DNA of 64,000 nt from AWTP1-18 sp036504515 (lineage in GTDB: Bacteria > Pseudomonadota > Gammaproteobacteria > Burkholderiales > Rhodocyclaceae). The position numbers were made by a program, and so were the translations under genes. Positions 24,410 to 32,007 of this stretch are shown one piece after another (position 1 is the first letter of the stretch; every line of letters begins with the position of its first letter). The stretch lies in contig DASXVA010000001.1 of assembly GCA_036504515.1 (NCBI GenBank), positions 1 through 64,000 on the forward strand, in the 5' to 3' direction. The notes under the pieces were generated by a model. It searched no databases. It saw only the letters and a list, made by a program, of their open reading frames with translations, and was not told the origin of the DNA.

Positions 24410-26188
24410 ATGATGTCCCTTTGGCAAAAACGAGCAAAGATGACGCTACTCGCCTCCCTCCCCAATGACATTGAAAAGCTGAAATGGGTCACCCAGGCTT
24501 TTGCAAATTCTCACAACGGAATCTTGATTACGGATGCTGAGGGCGTTGTCATTGATGTGAATCCGTCCTTTACGGCCATTACGGGCTATGAGCCAGCCGA
24601 CATTATCGGGCAAACACCCAAAATTTTGAACTCCGGCATCCACGACATAGCCTTTTACCAGGCGATGTGGCGTGCCTTGACTGAAGAGGGGTCCTGGCAG
24701 GGCGAAGTTTCCAATCGTCGTAAAGACGGCAAAATCATCGTCGAATTGCTCGCCATTCACGCCATCCGTAACGCCGAGAATCAAATTACCCATTACATCG
24801 GCAATTTCTCCGACCTGACCCAACTCAAGACCTACCAGAGTTCTGGCGAACAGCCCGATCACCACGATTTTCTGACCCAGTTACCGACACGGACTCTGCT
24901 GACCGACCGGATCAGGCAAGCCATGGCCTGGACCCAGCGGCAAGGAACGCTGGTCGTCCTATGTAGCCTCAACATCAATAATTTCCAAAACATCAACACC
25001 CATTTCGGCCGCGCTACCGGCGATGCTGTTTTGGTCGAAGTGGCGGGCCGGCTGCGTAAATCCATCCGGGAAGGGGACACAGTTTCCCGTCTTGAAGAAG
25101 ACAAGTTCGTCGTGCTGCTCTCGGACGTGGACAGCATTCAAGAAATTGAACTGGTGCTCGACCGGCTTTCGACTTCCCTGCTTGAAGCGCTTGAACCCAT
25201 TGGTGGCGAATGCATCACTGCCAGCATTGGGCTTGCCGTGTACCCCATGGACAGCCTGACGCCTGAACAGTTGCTGAGCAATGCCGAACACGCCATGCAC
25301 ACGGCCAAACGGTTGGGAGGGCAGGGACAAGGGAGCACCCATTACCTGTTCGACCCCGAAAGCGATGCAACGGCCAACGCCCTTCAGGATGAGATCCCCC
25401 AGTTGCGGGATGCCCTGAATGCAGGGGAGTTCCAACTCTATTACCAGCCGGTTCTGGACCTCAAAACCAGCCGCATTGATGGTCTGGAGGCCTCGTTGCG
25501 CTGGCAGCATCCGCAGCGCGGCTTGTTGATGCCGGATGAGATCCGTGCCTGCATTCCCTACAAGTTGGAAAACTCTTCACTGTCCATCGAGTTCGACCTG
25601 TGGGCCATCGAAACCGCGCTCACCCAGATGAAAGCCTGGGAAAAGTTAGGCATTTTCCTGCCTGTCAGCCTCAACATTTCCATGCGGCTACTGCGCTGGA
25701 GCGACTTCACCAACTACCTGACCGACTTGCTTGCCCAGCATCCAACCACCGCATCCCTGCGGCTGGAACTGGATATGGACGATAACGCCCCCTTGTCCGA
25801 TCTGACCTTGGCCAGCCGCATCATTGATGAGTGCAGCAAACTGGGCGTGACCTTCGTTCTCGACAATTTTGGTACCGGTTACTCCTCCCTGACTTACCTC
25901 AAATACCTGCCGGCCCAGTTACTCAAGATTGACCCAACCCTGATTACCAGCATGCTTGTCAATGCCGGCGATATGGCCATGGTGGAAAGTATTTTGGGGC
26001 TGGCCAAAGCCTTTCAGCGCAAAGTCATTGCCGTTGGCGTAACGACTCAGGCCCAGGCACAAGCCCTCTGGTCCCGCCACTGTTACTCCGCCCAAGGTGC
26101 GGGTATTGCGCTGCCCATGCCAGCGGATGCCCTCACCGAATGGTTTGCCCACTACCGGCTCCCCGCCGACTGGACTTGCAACGACTGA
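24410..26188 (+). CDS. PAS-GGDEF-EAL protein with degenerate catalytic motifs
   Basis: A cytoplasmic 592-residue protein: PAS (about 25-140, ILITDAEGVVIDVNPSFTAI), GGDEF (about 150-310) and EAL (about 325-585). The GGDEF signature reads RLEEDKF, so cyclase activity is unlikely. In EAL the first motif reads EAS, an expected acidic pair reads DN in LDNFGTGYSS, and the late GVE motif reads GVT, so several metal or catalytic acids are missing although the LKID lysine is kept. It probably acts as a sensor, c-di-GMP receptor or scaffold. Two ATGs (24410, 24413) follow an AAAGGG; the second has better spacing. Confidence 0.87.
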   Translation: MMSLWQKRAKMTLLASLPNDIEKLKWVTQAFANSHNGILITDAEGVVIDVNPSFTAITGYEPADIIGQTPKILNSGIHDIAFYQAMWRALTEEGSWQGEVSNRRKDGKIIVELLAIHAIRNAENQITHYIGNFSDLTQLKTYQSSGEQPDHHDFLTQLPTRTLLTDRIRQAMAWTQRQGTLVVLCSLNINNFQNINTHFGRATGDAVLVEVAGRLRKSIREGDTVSRLEEDKFVVLLSDVDSIQEIELVLDRLSTSLLEALEPIGGECITASIGLAVYPMDSLTPEQLLSNAEHAMHTAKRLGGQGQGSTHYLFDPESDATANALQDEIPQLRDALNAGEFQLYYQPVLDLKTSRIDGLEASLRWQHPQRGLLMPDEIRACIPYKLENSSLSIEFDLWAIETALTQMKAWEKLGIFLPVSLNISMRLLRWSDFTNYLTDLLAQHPTTASLRLELDMDDNAPLSDLTLASRIIDECSKLGVTFVLDNFGTGYSSLTYLKYLPAQLLKIDPTLITSMLVNAGDMAMVESILGLAKAFQRKVIAVGVTTQAQAQALWSRHCYSAQGAGIALPMPADALTEWFAHYRLPADWTCND

Positions 26189-26220
26189 GGGCCAGATACT
26201 GTCCCGCTACCGCCACATCT

Positions 26221-26245
26221 GCCCGCTAAAATGCGGGCCTTCTTT
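26221..26245 (+). terminator. possible terminator before argB
   Basis: GCCCGC (26221-26226) pairs with GCGGGC (26233-26238) over TAAAAT, followed by CTTCTTT. The loop TAAAAT could instead be the argB -10 box; the sequence does not decide between the two. Confidence 0.4.
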
Positions 26246-26262
26246 CCTCGTTTCCCACTGCC

Positions 26263-27147
26263 ATGACCGATACCACCAGCCCCCTCGTTAAAGCCGGCAT
26301 CCTGGCCGAGGCTTTGCCTTACATCCAGAAATTCCATGGCAAAACCATCGTCGTCAAATACGGCGGCAACGCCATGACCGACGAGCACCTGAAACAATGC
26401 TTCGCCCGGGACGTGGTGCTACTCAAGCTGGTGGGCATGAATGTGGTGGTCGTCCATGGTGGTGGCCCCCAGATCGAGAGCCTGCTGGCCAAGGTGGGCA
26501 AGAAAGGGGAATTCATCCAGGGCATGCGCGTCACCGATGCGGAAACCATGGAACTGGTGGAAATGGTTCTCGGCGGCCAAGTGAATAAAGACGTGGTCAA
26601 CCTCATCAACCAAGCTGGCGGCAAGGCCGTGGGCCTGACGGGCAAGGATGGCAACCTCATCCGCGCCACCAAGCTGATGATGGAAGACAAGGACAATCCC
26701 GGCGACCTGATCGATATCGGCCAAGTGGGCGATATCGTCTCCATCGACCCGGCCCTGATTTCCCTGCTGGACCATGGCGCCTTCATCCCCGTCATCGCCC
26801 CCATCGGGGTCGGCGCAGAAGGCGAAACCTACAACATCAATGCCGACGTGGTTGCCGGCAAGATTGCCGAAGTCCTCAAGGCCGAAAAATTGGTACTGTT
26901 GACCAACACGCCCGGCGTGCTGGACAAGGAAGGCAAGCTGCTGACCGGCATCACCCCCAAGCAGATCGACGACATGGTCACCGATGGCACCCTCTCCGGC
27001 GGCATGCTGCCCAAAATCGGCTCGGCCCTGGATGCGGCTCGCAGCGGCGTCAAGGCGGTACACATCATCGACGGCCGGGTAGAACATGCCCTGTTGCTGG
27101 AAATTCTCACCGACGAAGGTGTGGGTACGCTGATCAAATCGAAGTGA
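26263..27147 (+). CDS. argB: acetylglutamate kinase
   Basis: Second step of arginine synthesis, phosphorylating N-acetylglutamate. The amino-acid-kinase fold shows KTIVVKYGGNAM, VVVVHGGGPQI, and the LLTNTPGVLDKEG and SGGMLPKIGSALDA segments. Length is 294 residues. An N-terminal helix is present, as in hexameric arginine-inhibited enzymes, so feedback control is possible. It is distant from argC (5.5 kb). Confidence 0.96.
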   Translation: MTDTTSPLVKAGILAEALPYIQKFHGKTIVVKYGGNAMTDEHLKQCFARDVVLLKLVGMNVVVVHGGGPQIESLLAKVGKKGEFIQGMRVTDAETMELVEMVLGGQVNKDVVNLINQAGGKAVGLTGKDGNLIRATKLMMEDKDNPGDLIDIGQVGDIVSIDPALISLLDHGAFIPVIAPIGVGAEGETYNINADVVAGKIAEVLKAEKLVLLTNTPGVLDKEGKLLTGITPKQIDDMVTDGTLSGGMLPKIGSALDAARSGVKAVHIIDGRVEHALLLEILTDEGVGTLIKSK

Positions 27148-27237
27148 GCCTCAAACCATTCCCCGTTCAGGGCACAAGGCTGATCAGTCGCCTCTTCCTT
27201 GAGGGAGGGGATGGAAGAAGGTGGGGCAGCTTTACGA

Positions 27238-27289
27238 GTCAAAGAGCCAAACGGAGGGACTCATGAGTTCCCCCGTTTGGCTCTTTGAC
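27238..27289 (+). repeat. inverted repeat centred on the HAD gene start codon
   Basis: The 17-bp arms 27238-27254 and 27273-27289 are perfect reverse complements, and the inside (27256-27272) is nearly palindromic too. The stem would hold about 23 pairs with two single-base bulges, an apical CATG loop containing the start codon at 27263, and the GGAGG ribosome site (27253-27257) inside the stem. The right arm is coding sequence. Confidence 0.85.
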
Positions 27290-27904
27290 CTCGATGACAC
27301 GCTCCACAACGCCAGCGCCCATATCTTCCCCCACATCAATCGGGCCATGACGGCCTATGTGGCGGAGCATCTTCAGGTGGACGAGTCGGAAGCCAACCGC
27401 TTGCGCATGGCCTACTGGCAGCGCTACGGCGCTACCCTGACCGGGTTGATGCGTCACCATGGCACCGACCCCCATCATTTCCTCTGGCATACCCATCAGT
27501 TCCCGCAGCTTCAGGAACAGCTCGTGTTTGATAGCGCGGTAAAAGCCATGCTGCGGCATCTGCCAGGGCGAAAGATTGTTTTTTCCAATGCGCCCAGCCA
27601 CTATGCCCGGCAAGTGCTCGACGCCATGGGCATTCGGCAGGTGTTTGACCGGGTCTGGTGTCTGGAGCAATTGCGCTTCGTCCCCAAACCCTTCGCCAGC
27701 GCCTTTCGCCGGCTGCTGCGCCAGGAAGGACTGGTCGCCAGCAATTGCATCATGGTGGAAGACAGCCTGCCGAATCTCGCCACCGCCCGGCAGTTGGGAA
27801 TGAAGACGGTCTGGATTGCACGCCGTCCGGGCAAGCCGGACTGGATTGATGTCAAGCTGAGATCTGTCCTAGCCTTACCGCGCCACTTGGGACGCGGCCT
27901 TTAA
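27263..27904 (+). CDS. HAD-family pyrimidine 5'-nucleotidase
   Basis: A 213-residue HAD hydrolase of the YjjG/SDT1-like pyrimidine 5'-nucleotidase group. Motif I is WLFDLDDTLHN (catalytic aspartates), motif II is VFSNAP, the lysine is in FVPKPFASAF, and motif III is IMVEDSLPNLATA. GGAGGG lies 5 nt before the ATG at 27263. Start codon and ribosome site lie inside a long perfect inverted repeat, so translation may be restrained by mRNA structure. It is convergent with minC (13 bp between stops). Confidence 0.87.
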   Translation: MSSPVWLFDLDDTLHNASAHIFPHINRAMTAYVAEHLQVDESEANRLRMAYWQRYGATLTGLMRHHGTDPHHFLWHTHQFPQLQEQLVFDSAVKAMLRHLPGRKIVFSNAPSHYARQVLDAMGIRQVFDRVWCLEQLRFVPKPFASAFRRLLRQEGLVASNCIMVEDSLPNLATARQLGMKTVWIARRPGKPDWIDVKLRSVLALPRHLGRGL

Positions 27905-27917
27905 TACTGGCTATCGA

Positions 27918-28643
27918 TTAGCGCAGAACCAGGGGTTCCATGCGCAGGGTCAGGGGGCTAGCAGCAACCCCTTCCAGCCATACCTGCACCGGTTGCCGGG
28001 CCAGCTTTTCCGGAATGCCCTGCTCAAAGGTGCGGTACACCCCGGCAATCGAAACCAACTCTGCCTCGAAGCAGGTGGAAAACACCCGGCCCCGCTCATC
28101 GCCGTTTGCCCCGGCCAGGGCCCGGCCCCGGAGGGGGGCGTAAACGTGGATGCTGCCGTCGGCTATCACTTCCGCACCGGCAGACACCATGGCGGTCAGG
28201 ATCAGATCGCCGCCCTGGGCATAAACCCGCTGACCAGAGCGCAGGGGTTTGTCCACGATCAACGTGTTAGCCCTGGGCGGTTCTGGGGCCTTTTCAGGCG
28301 CTGCGGCTTTTTTGGTGGGGCGGGCCAATTCGCTGGCGGCGATGCTCACCAAACCTGCCTCCGTTGCCGCCACAGCCAGGGCCTCGTCGCCGTTACAGAA
28401 GCCCACCGGTTGCAGTCCGTAATCCTTCAACAGGGTCAGCAAGGCAGGCCAGTCGGCCTGACCTCCAGCCACCGCGCCTACATCCAGCACCGCCGCATCA
28501 CCATCGAAAAACCGCCGCTTGCCGCCGGGCATGGCCGCCACCGCAGCCTCCAACTCGGTCATATCCAGGGAAGACAGCACCACAGAAACGACGGACAGGG
28601 AGGTGCCTTTGAATTCGATGGCTTTGGCAGCAGGAGCGTTCAT
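27918..28643 (-). CDS. minC: septum site-determining protein MinC
   Basis: Inhibitor of FtsZ assembly away from midcell. The N-terminal FtsZ-inhibiting domain spans about 1-110; a linker rich in Ala, Pro and Lys (PTKKAAAPEKAPEPP) leads to the C-terminal beta-helix (SGQRVYAQGGDLILTAMVSAGAEVIADGSI region, then GRALAGANGD), which binds MinD. The start at 28643 (MNAPAAKAIEF) has no strong ribosome site; an upstream TTG is possible. minD and minE are not adjacent, which is unusual: the gene on the downstream side is convergent. Confidence 0.93.
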   Translation of the reverse strand: MNAPAAKAIEFKGTSLSVVSVVLSSLDMTELEAAVAAMPGGKRRFFDGDAAVLDVGAVAGGQADWPALLTLLKDYGLQPVGFCNGDEALAVAATEAGLVSIAASELARPTKKAAAPEKAPEPPRANTLIVDKPLRSGQRVYAQGGDLILTAMVSAGAEVIADGSIHVYAPLRGRALAGANGDERGRVFSTCFEAELVSIAGVYRTFEQGIPEKLARQPVQVWLEGVAASPLTLRMEPLVLR

Positions 28644-28750
28644 GGCGATGGGGTAAGGCAAAGGGAAGGCTAGAAGTCTAGCAGCCGGATTTTCAGCCTA
28701 AGGAGGGGAAAGCCATGGAAAAACTACGAATCCCTGGCCTTGTCTCAGGC

Positions 28751-29848
28751 TCAGCCCGCAGGCTTGAAACGGGCCAGCATGCGCTGGTCCTGGCCCAGCA
28801 AACGACGATCGGTAATGTGCAGAACCTGCTTGCGGGACAGGTCGCTCAACTCGGCCAGATCGAACATGCCCCGGGCCTTATCGCCCAGCAATACCGGGGC
28901 CTGGTAGATGATCAATTCATCCACGCAGCCTTCCCGCAGCAGAGAACCATTGAGTTTGAAGCCGGCTTCCACCATGATTTCGTTGATGCCCCTGGTGCCC
29001 AGTTCGGCCAGCAGGCGCGGCAAATCCACCTTGTCCTGCCCATTGGGCAGAACCAGCACCTCCGCCCCCCGCTGTTGCAGGGCGGCGATACGTTTTTCAT
29101 CCTGAACGGCAGCGGCAATCAACACGTTGCCGCCCTCCAGAATTCGGGCGTTGAGGGGAGTTTCCAGGCGGCTATCCACCACCACCCGTAATGGCTGGCG
29201 CGTTACCGGAATATCCCGCACGGTGAGTTGCGGATCATCGTCCCGCACTGTGCCGATACCGGTCAGCATGGCACAGCTACGGGCGCGCCAGCGGTGGCCA
29301 TCGCGCCGGGCATCGGGGCCGGTGATCCATTGAGAAACGCCGTTGTTGAGGGCAGTCTTGCCGTCCAAGCTGGCGGCCACCTTGAGCCGCAGCCAGGGGC
29401 GGCCCCGGGTCATGCGGGAAATGAAGCCCACATTGAGTTCCTCTGCCTGGGCCTGCATCAATCCGGAGGCCACGGCGATACCGGCTGCCCGCAGTTTTTC
29501 CAGACCGCGGCCCGCCACCTGGGGATTGGGGTCCGTCATGGCCGCCGCCACCCGGGAAACACCGGCGGCAATCAGGCCATCGGCGCAGGGCGGGGTACGG
29601 CCAAAATGGGAACAAGGTTCCAGGGTGACGTAAGCGGTCGCTCCCTTGGCCTTGTCGCCAGCGGCAAGCAGGGCGTGCACTTCAGCATGGGGTTCGCCAG
29701 CCTTGGCATGCCAGCCTTCGCCGACAATCACGCCATCACGAACGATGACGCAGCCGACCCGGGGATTAGGCGTGGTGGTATTTAGCCCCAGGGCCGCCAG
29801 GCGCAAGGCCCGGGCCATGTAGGCATGGTCATCGGCAGAAAAAATCAT
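28751..29848 (-). CDS. ribD: bifunctional riboflavin deaminase/reductase RibD
   Basis: Second and third steps of riboflavin synthesis. The N-terminal deaminase (about 1-145) has the zinc motif HAEVHAL and the LEPCSHFGRTPPCADGLI cysteines. The C-terminal reductase (about 150-360) has RPWLRLKVAASLDGKTA and the GINEIMVEAG region. Length is 365 residues. Its start overlaps the nrdR stop (ATGA), so nrdR and ribD are coupled. Confidence 0.95.
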   Translation of the reverse strand: MIFSADDHAYMARALRLAALGLNTTTPNPRVGCVIVRDGVIVGEGWHAKAGEPHAEVHALLAAGDKAKGATAYVTLEPCSHFGRTPPCADGLIAAGVSRVAAAMTDPNPQVAGRGLEKLRAAGIAVASGLMQAQAEELNVGFISRMTRGRPWLRLKVAASLDGKTALNNGVSQWITGPDARRDGHRWRARSCAMLTGIGTVRDDDPQLTVRDIPVTRQPLRVVVDSRLETPLNARILEGGNVLIAAAVQDEKRIAALQQRGAEVLVLPNGQDKVDLPRLLAELGTRGINEIMVEAGFKLNGSLLREGCVDELIIYQAPVLLGDKARGMFDLAELSDLSRKQVLHITDRRLLGQDQRMLARFKPAG

Positions 29849-30327
29849 TCCGCGGTATCGGCTTTGCGGCGGCGGGAAACCGGTTGGAATTCCCGAATGG
29901 CATCAGAGAACTCGTCCACATCCTCGAAGTTGCGATAGACCGAGGCGAAGCGGATGTAGGCCACCTTGTCGAGCTTCTTCAGTTCCCGCATCACCAGTTC
30001 GCCCACCCGGTCCGAGGGCACTTCACGCTCGCCGAGACTGGCCAGTTTTTCGGCAATGCGATCAACAGCACCGTCGATACTTTCCGTGGTCACGGGACGT
30101 TTGCGCAGGGCCAGCATCATGCTCGCCAGCAATTTGTCGCGGTTGAATTCGGTACGGGTGCCATTTTTCTTGACGATCTGCGGCATCTGCAACTCCACCC
30201 GTTCATAGGTAGTGAAGCGTTTGTCGCAGGCGGCGCAACGACGACGACGACGAATCGTGTCGCCATCTTCGTTAACCCGGGTGTCAATGACCTGAGTATC
30301 AGGATCATTACAGAAAGGGCACTTCAT
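29845..30327 (-). CDS. nrdR: transcriptional repressor NrdR
   Basis: Zinc-ribbon/ATP-cone repressor of ribonucleotide reductase genes that senses ATP and dATP. Two CxxC pairs make the ribbon (CPFCNDP, CAACDKRF), followed by the ATP-cone (about 49-139). The conserved N-terminus sets the start at 30327 (160 residues). It lies in glyA-nrdR-ribD, a common betaproteobacterial order. The start codon sits at the apex of a perfect 20-bp inverted repeat whose one arm is the first codons of the gene and whose other arm covers the ribosome-binding region. Confidence 0.95.
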   Translation of the reverse strand: MKCPFCNDPDTQVIDTRVNEDGDTIRRRRRCAACDKRFTTYERVELQMPQIVKKNGTRTEFNRDKLLASMMLALRKRPVTTESIDGAVDRIAEKLASLGEREVPSDRVGELVMRELKKLDKVAYIRFASVYRNFEDVDEFSDAIREFQPVSRRRKADTAE

Positions 30328-30348
30328 GGAAGTGCCCTTTCTGTAATG
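30306..30348 (-). repeat. perfect inverted repeat centred on the nrdR start codon
   Basis: Arms 30306-30325 (cattacagaaagggcacttc) and 30329-30348 are exact reverse complements of 20 bases, separated by three bases. In the mRNA the AUG lies at the loop and the purine-rich GAAAGGG ribosome-binding region is in the 5' arm. The 3' arm encodes the first conserved codons (KCPFCN). Confidence 0.92.
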
Positions 30349-30355
30349 CAAGAAA

Positions 30356-30413
30356 GTGAGCCATCCCCTCGCCGTCCTTGCGCCGACGAGGCTTGGTTGA
30401 AATGATGACTCAC
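30356..30413 (-). terminator. hairpin after glyA, possible weak terminator
   Basis: GTGAGCCATC (30356-30365) and GATGACTCAC (30404-30413) pair with one mismatch, and CCTCG/CGAGG pair inside. In the glyA direction it is followed by CACTTTCTTGC, a poor U tract, so it may only attenuate transcription before nrdR. Confidence 0.4.
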
Positions 30414-30426
30414 GTTCATGACAGGC

Positions 30427-31674
30427 TTAGGCGCCGTACACCGGGAATTTCTTGCACAGGGCAGAAACTTCATCCCGTACCTTGGCCAGCACCGCTTCGT
30501 CGTGGGGTGCGTCGAGCACGTCGGCGATCAGGTGAGCGATCTTCTCGGCTTCGATTTCAGTGAAGCCGCGAGTCGTCATGGCGGGGGAGCCGATGCGGAT
30601 ACCGGAAGTCACCATGGGTTTTTCCGGATCGTTGGGGATGGAGTTCTTGTTCACCGTGATGTGGGCCTTGCCCAGCACGGCTTCGGCTTCCTTGCCGGTG
30701 ATCTTCTTGGCGCGCAGATCCACCAGGAAAACGTGGGATTCGGTATGACCGGAAACGATACGCAGACCACGGGAAGCCAGCACCTTGCACATGACGATGG
30801 CGTTCTCGACCACTTGTTCCTGATACTTCTTGAATTCGGGAGTCGCTGCTTCCTTGAAGGCCACAGCCTTGGCTGCAATCACGTGTTCCAGGGGGCCGCC
30901 TTGCAGACCGGGGAAGATGGCGGAGTTGAGGGCCTTTTCGTGCTCGGCCTTCATCAGGATGATGCCGCCGCGAGGACCGCGCAGGGTCTTGTGGGTGGTG
31001 GAAGTCACCACGTCGGCATGGGGCACCGGGTTGGGGTAATAACCGGCAGCGATCAGGCCGGCGTAGTGGGCCATGTCTACCCAGAAGATGGCGCCGACTT
31101 CCTTGGCGATCTTGGCGAAACGCTCGAAATCAATACGCAGGGCGTAGGCAGAAGCGCCGGCGATGATGATCTTGGGCTTGTGTTCCCGGGCCAGGGCTTC
31201 CATCTTGTCGTAGTCGATGGCTTCATTAGCGTCGAGGCCATAGGCGACAACGTTAAACCACTTGCCGGACATGTTCAGGGGCATGCCGTGGGTCAGGTGG
31301 CCGCCTTCGGCCAGGCTCATACCCATGATGGTGTCGCCGGGCTTGGCAAAGGCCATCAGCACGGCCTGGTTGGCTTGGGAACCGGAGTTGGGCTGAACGT
31401 TGGCAGCATCGGCACCGAACAGGGCCTTCAGCCGATCGATGGCCAGTTGTTCCACCACGTCCACGTACTCACAGCCGCCGTAGTAGCGCTTGCCGGGATA
31501 GCCTTCGGCGTATTTGTTGGTGAGTTGGGAGCCCTGGGCTTCCATGACGGCGGCGGAAACATAGTTTTCCGAAGCGATCAGCTCGATGTGGTCTTCCTGA
31601 CGGCGATTTTCATCAACAATCGCGGCCCACAGTTCGGGGTCAGTCTTGGCGAGGGTGTTCTGCTTGGAAAACAT
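30427..31674 (-). CDS. glyA: serine hydroxymethyltransferase
   Basis: PLP enzyme converting serine and tetrahydrofolate into glycine and 5,10-methylene-THF. The PLP lysine lies in VVTSTTHKTLRGPRGGIIL near residue 230; the N-terminal IELIASENYVS and NKYAEGYPGKRYYGGCE are diagnostic. Length is 415 residues. It heads glyA-nrdR-ribD. A TAAAAT box lies about 35 bp upstream. The gene's one-carbon output feeds ThyA (45 kb) and FolA (48 kb) in the same window. Confidence 0.97.
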   Translation of the reverse strand: MFSKQNTLAKTDPELWAAIVDENRRQEDHIELIASENYVSAAVMEAQGSQLTNKYAEGYPGKRYYGGCEYVDVVEQLAIDRLKALFGADAANVQPNSGSQANQAVLMAFAKPGDTIMGMSLAEGGHLTHGMPLNMSGKWFNVVAYGLDANEAIDYDKMEALAREHKPKIIIAGASAYALRIDFERFAKIAKEVGAIFWVDMAHYAGLIAAGYYPNPVPHADVVTSTTHKTLRGPRGGIILMKAEHEKALNSAIFPGLQGGPLEHVIAAKAVAFKEAATPEFKKYQEQVVENAIVMCKVLASRGLRIVSGHTESHVFLVDLRAKKITGKEAEAVLGKAHITVNKNSIPNDPEKPMVTSGIRIGSPAMTTRGFTEIEAEKIAHLIADVLDAPHDEAVLAKVRDEVSALCKKFPVYGA

Positions 31675-31740
31675 GGCGCTATCCCTGTTTCAAAAGAGGA
31701 AAGCGCCGAATTTTAACACTGGCAGACGCTTCTCCGCCTT

Positions 31741-32007
31741 AGAGCCTATTTCAGCAGGGCTCGCGCGTCGCGTTGAGGCCAGGGGCGGATGGATGCAAGG
31801 CGCAGTCCGCCGCCCGTAGTCATCTACGGGCAAGGGCTGCAACGCCGCAGACGCCGCTCCTGGCCTCAACCCGGAGGGCAGTGGGATGGCGGGCCCATTG
31901 CGGCGTTGCTCGTCGCTTGTGCAGATCACTGCACCGCGCGCCGGGCGCCTTGCACTGCATCCCGCCATCCCGCTGCGCGGCACGCGATCCCTGCTGAAAT
32001 AGGCTCT
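31741..32007. mobile_element. 267-bp cloverleaf palindromic element (MITE-like) at the pqqE 3' end
   Basis: The ends are perfect 19-bp inverted repeats (AGAGCCTATTTCAGCAGGG, 31741-31759 and 31989-32007), extending to 25 bp with one mismatch. Inside are two large stem-loops, each capped by a small hairpin: GTTGAGGCCAGG/CCTGGCCTCAAC (about 31772-31869) around CCCGTAG/CTACGGG, and GTGGGATGGCGGG/CCCGCCATCCCGC (about 31881-31972) around GTGCAG/CTGCAC. It has no open frame. Its right end shares one base with the pqqE stop codon. A clear target duplication was not found. It fills the gap between glyA and pqqE. Confidence 0.75.

Noticed and set aside
28669..28682. Short palindrome GCTAGA-AG-TCTAGC upstream of minC
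   Set aside because: Six-base arms are too short to separate from chance and no regulatory context is visible.
30418..31716. 432-codon open frame opposite glyA
   Set aside because: Antisense to a fully conserved serine hydroxymethyltransferase; a shadow rather than a gene.
31741..32007. CRISPR or tRNA-like structure in the glyA-pqqE gap
   Set aside because: There are no direct repeats with regular spacing, and the stems do not match a tRNA cloverleaf or its CCA end; the perfect outer ends fit a palindromic element.
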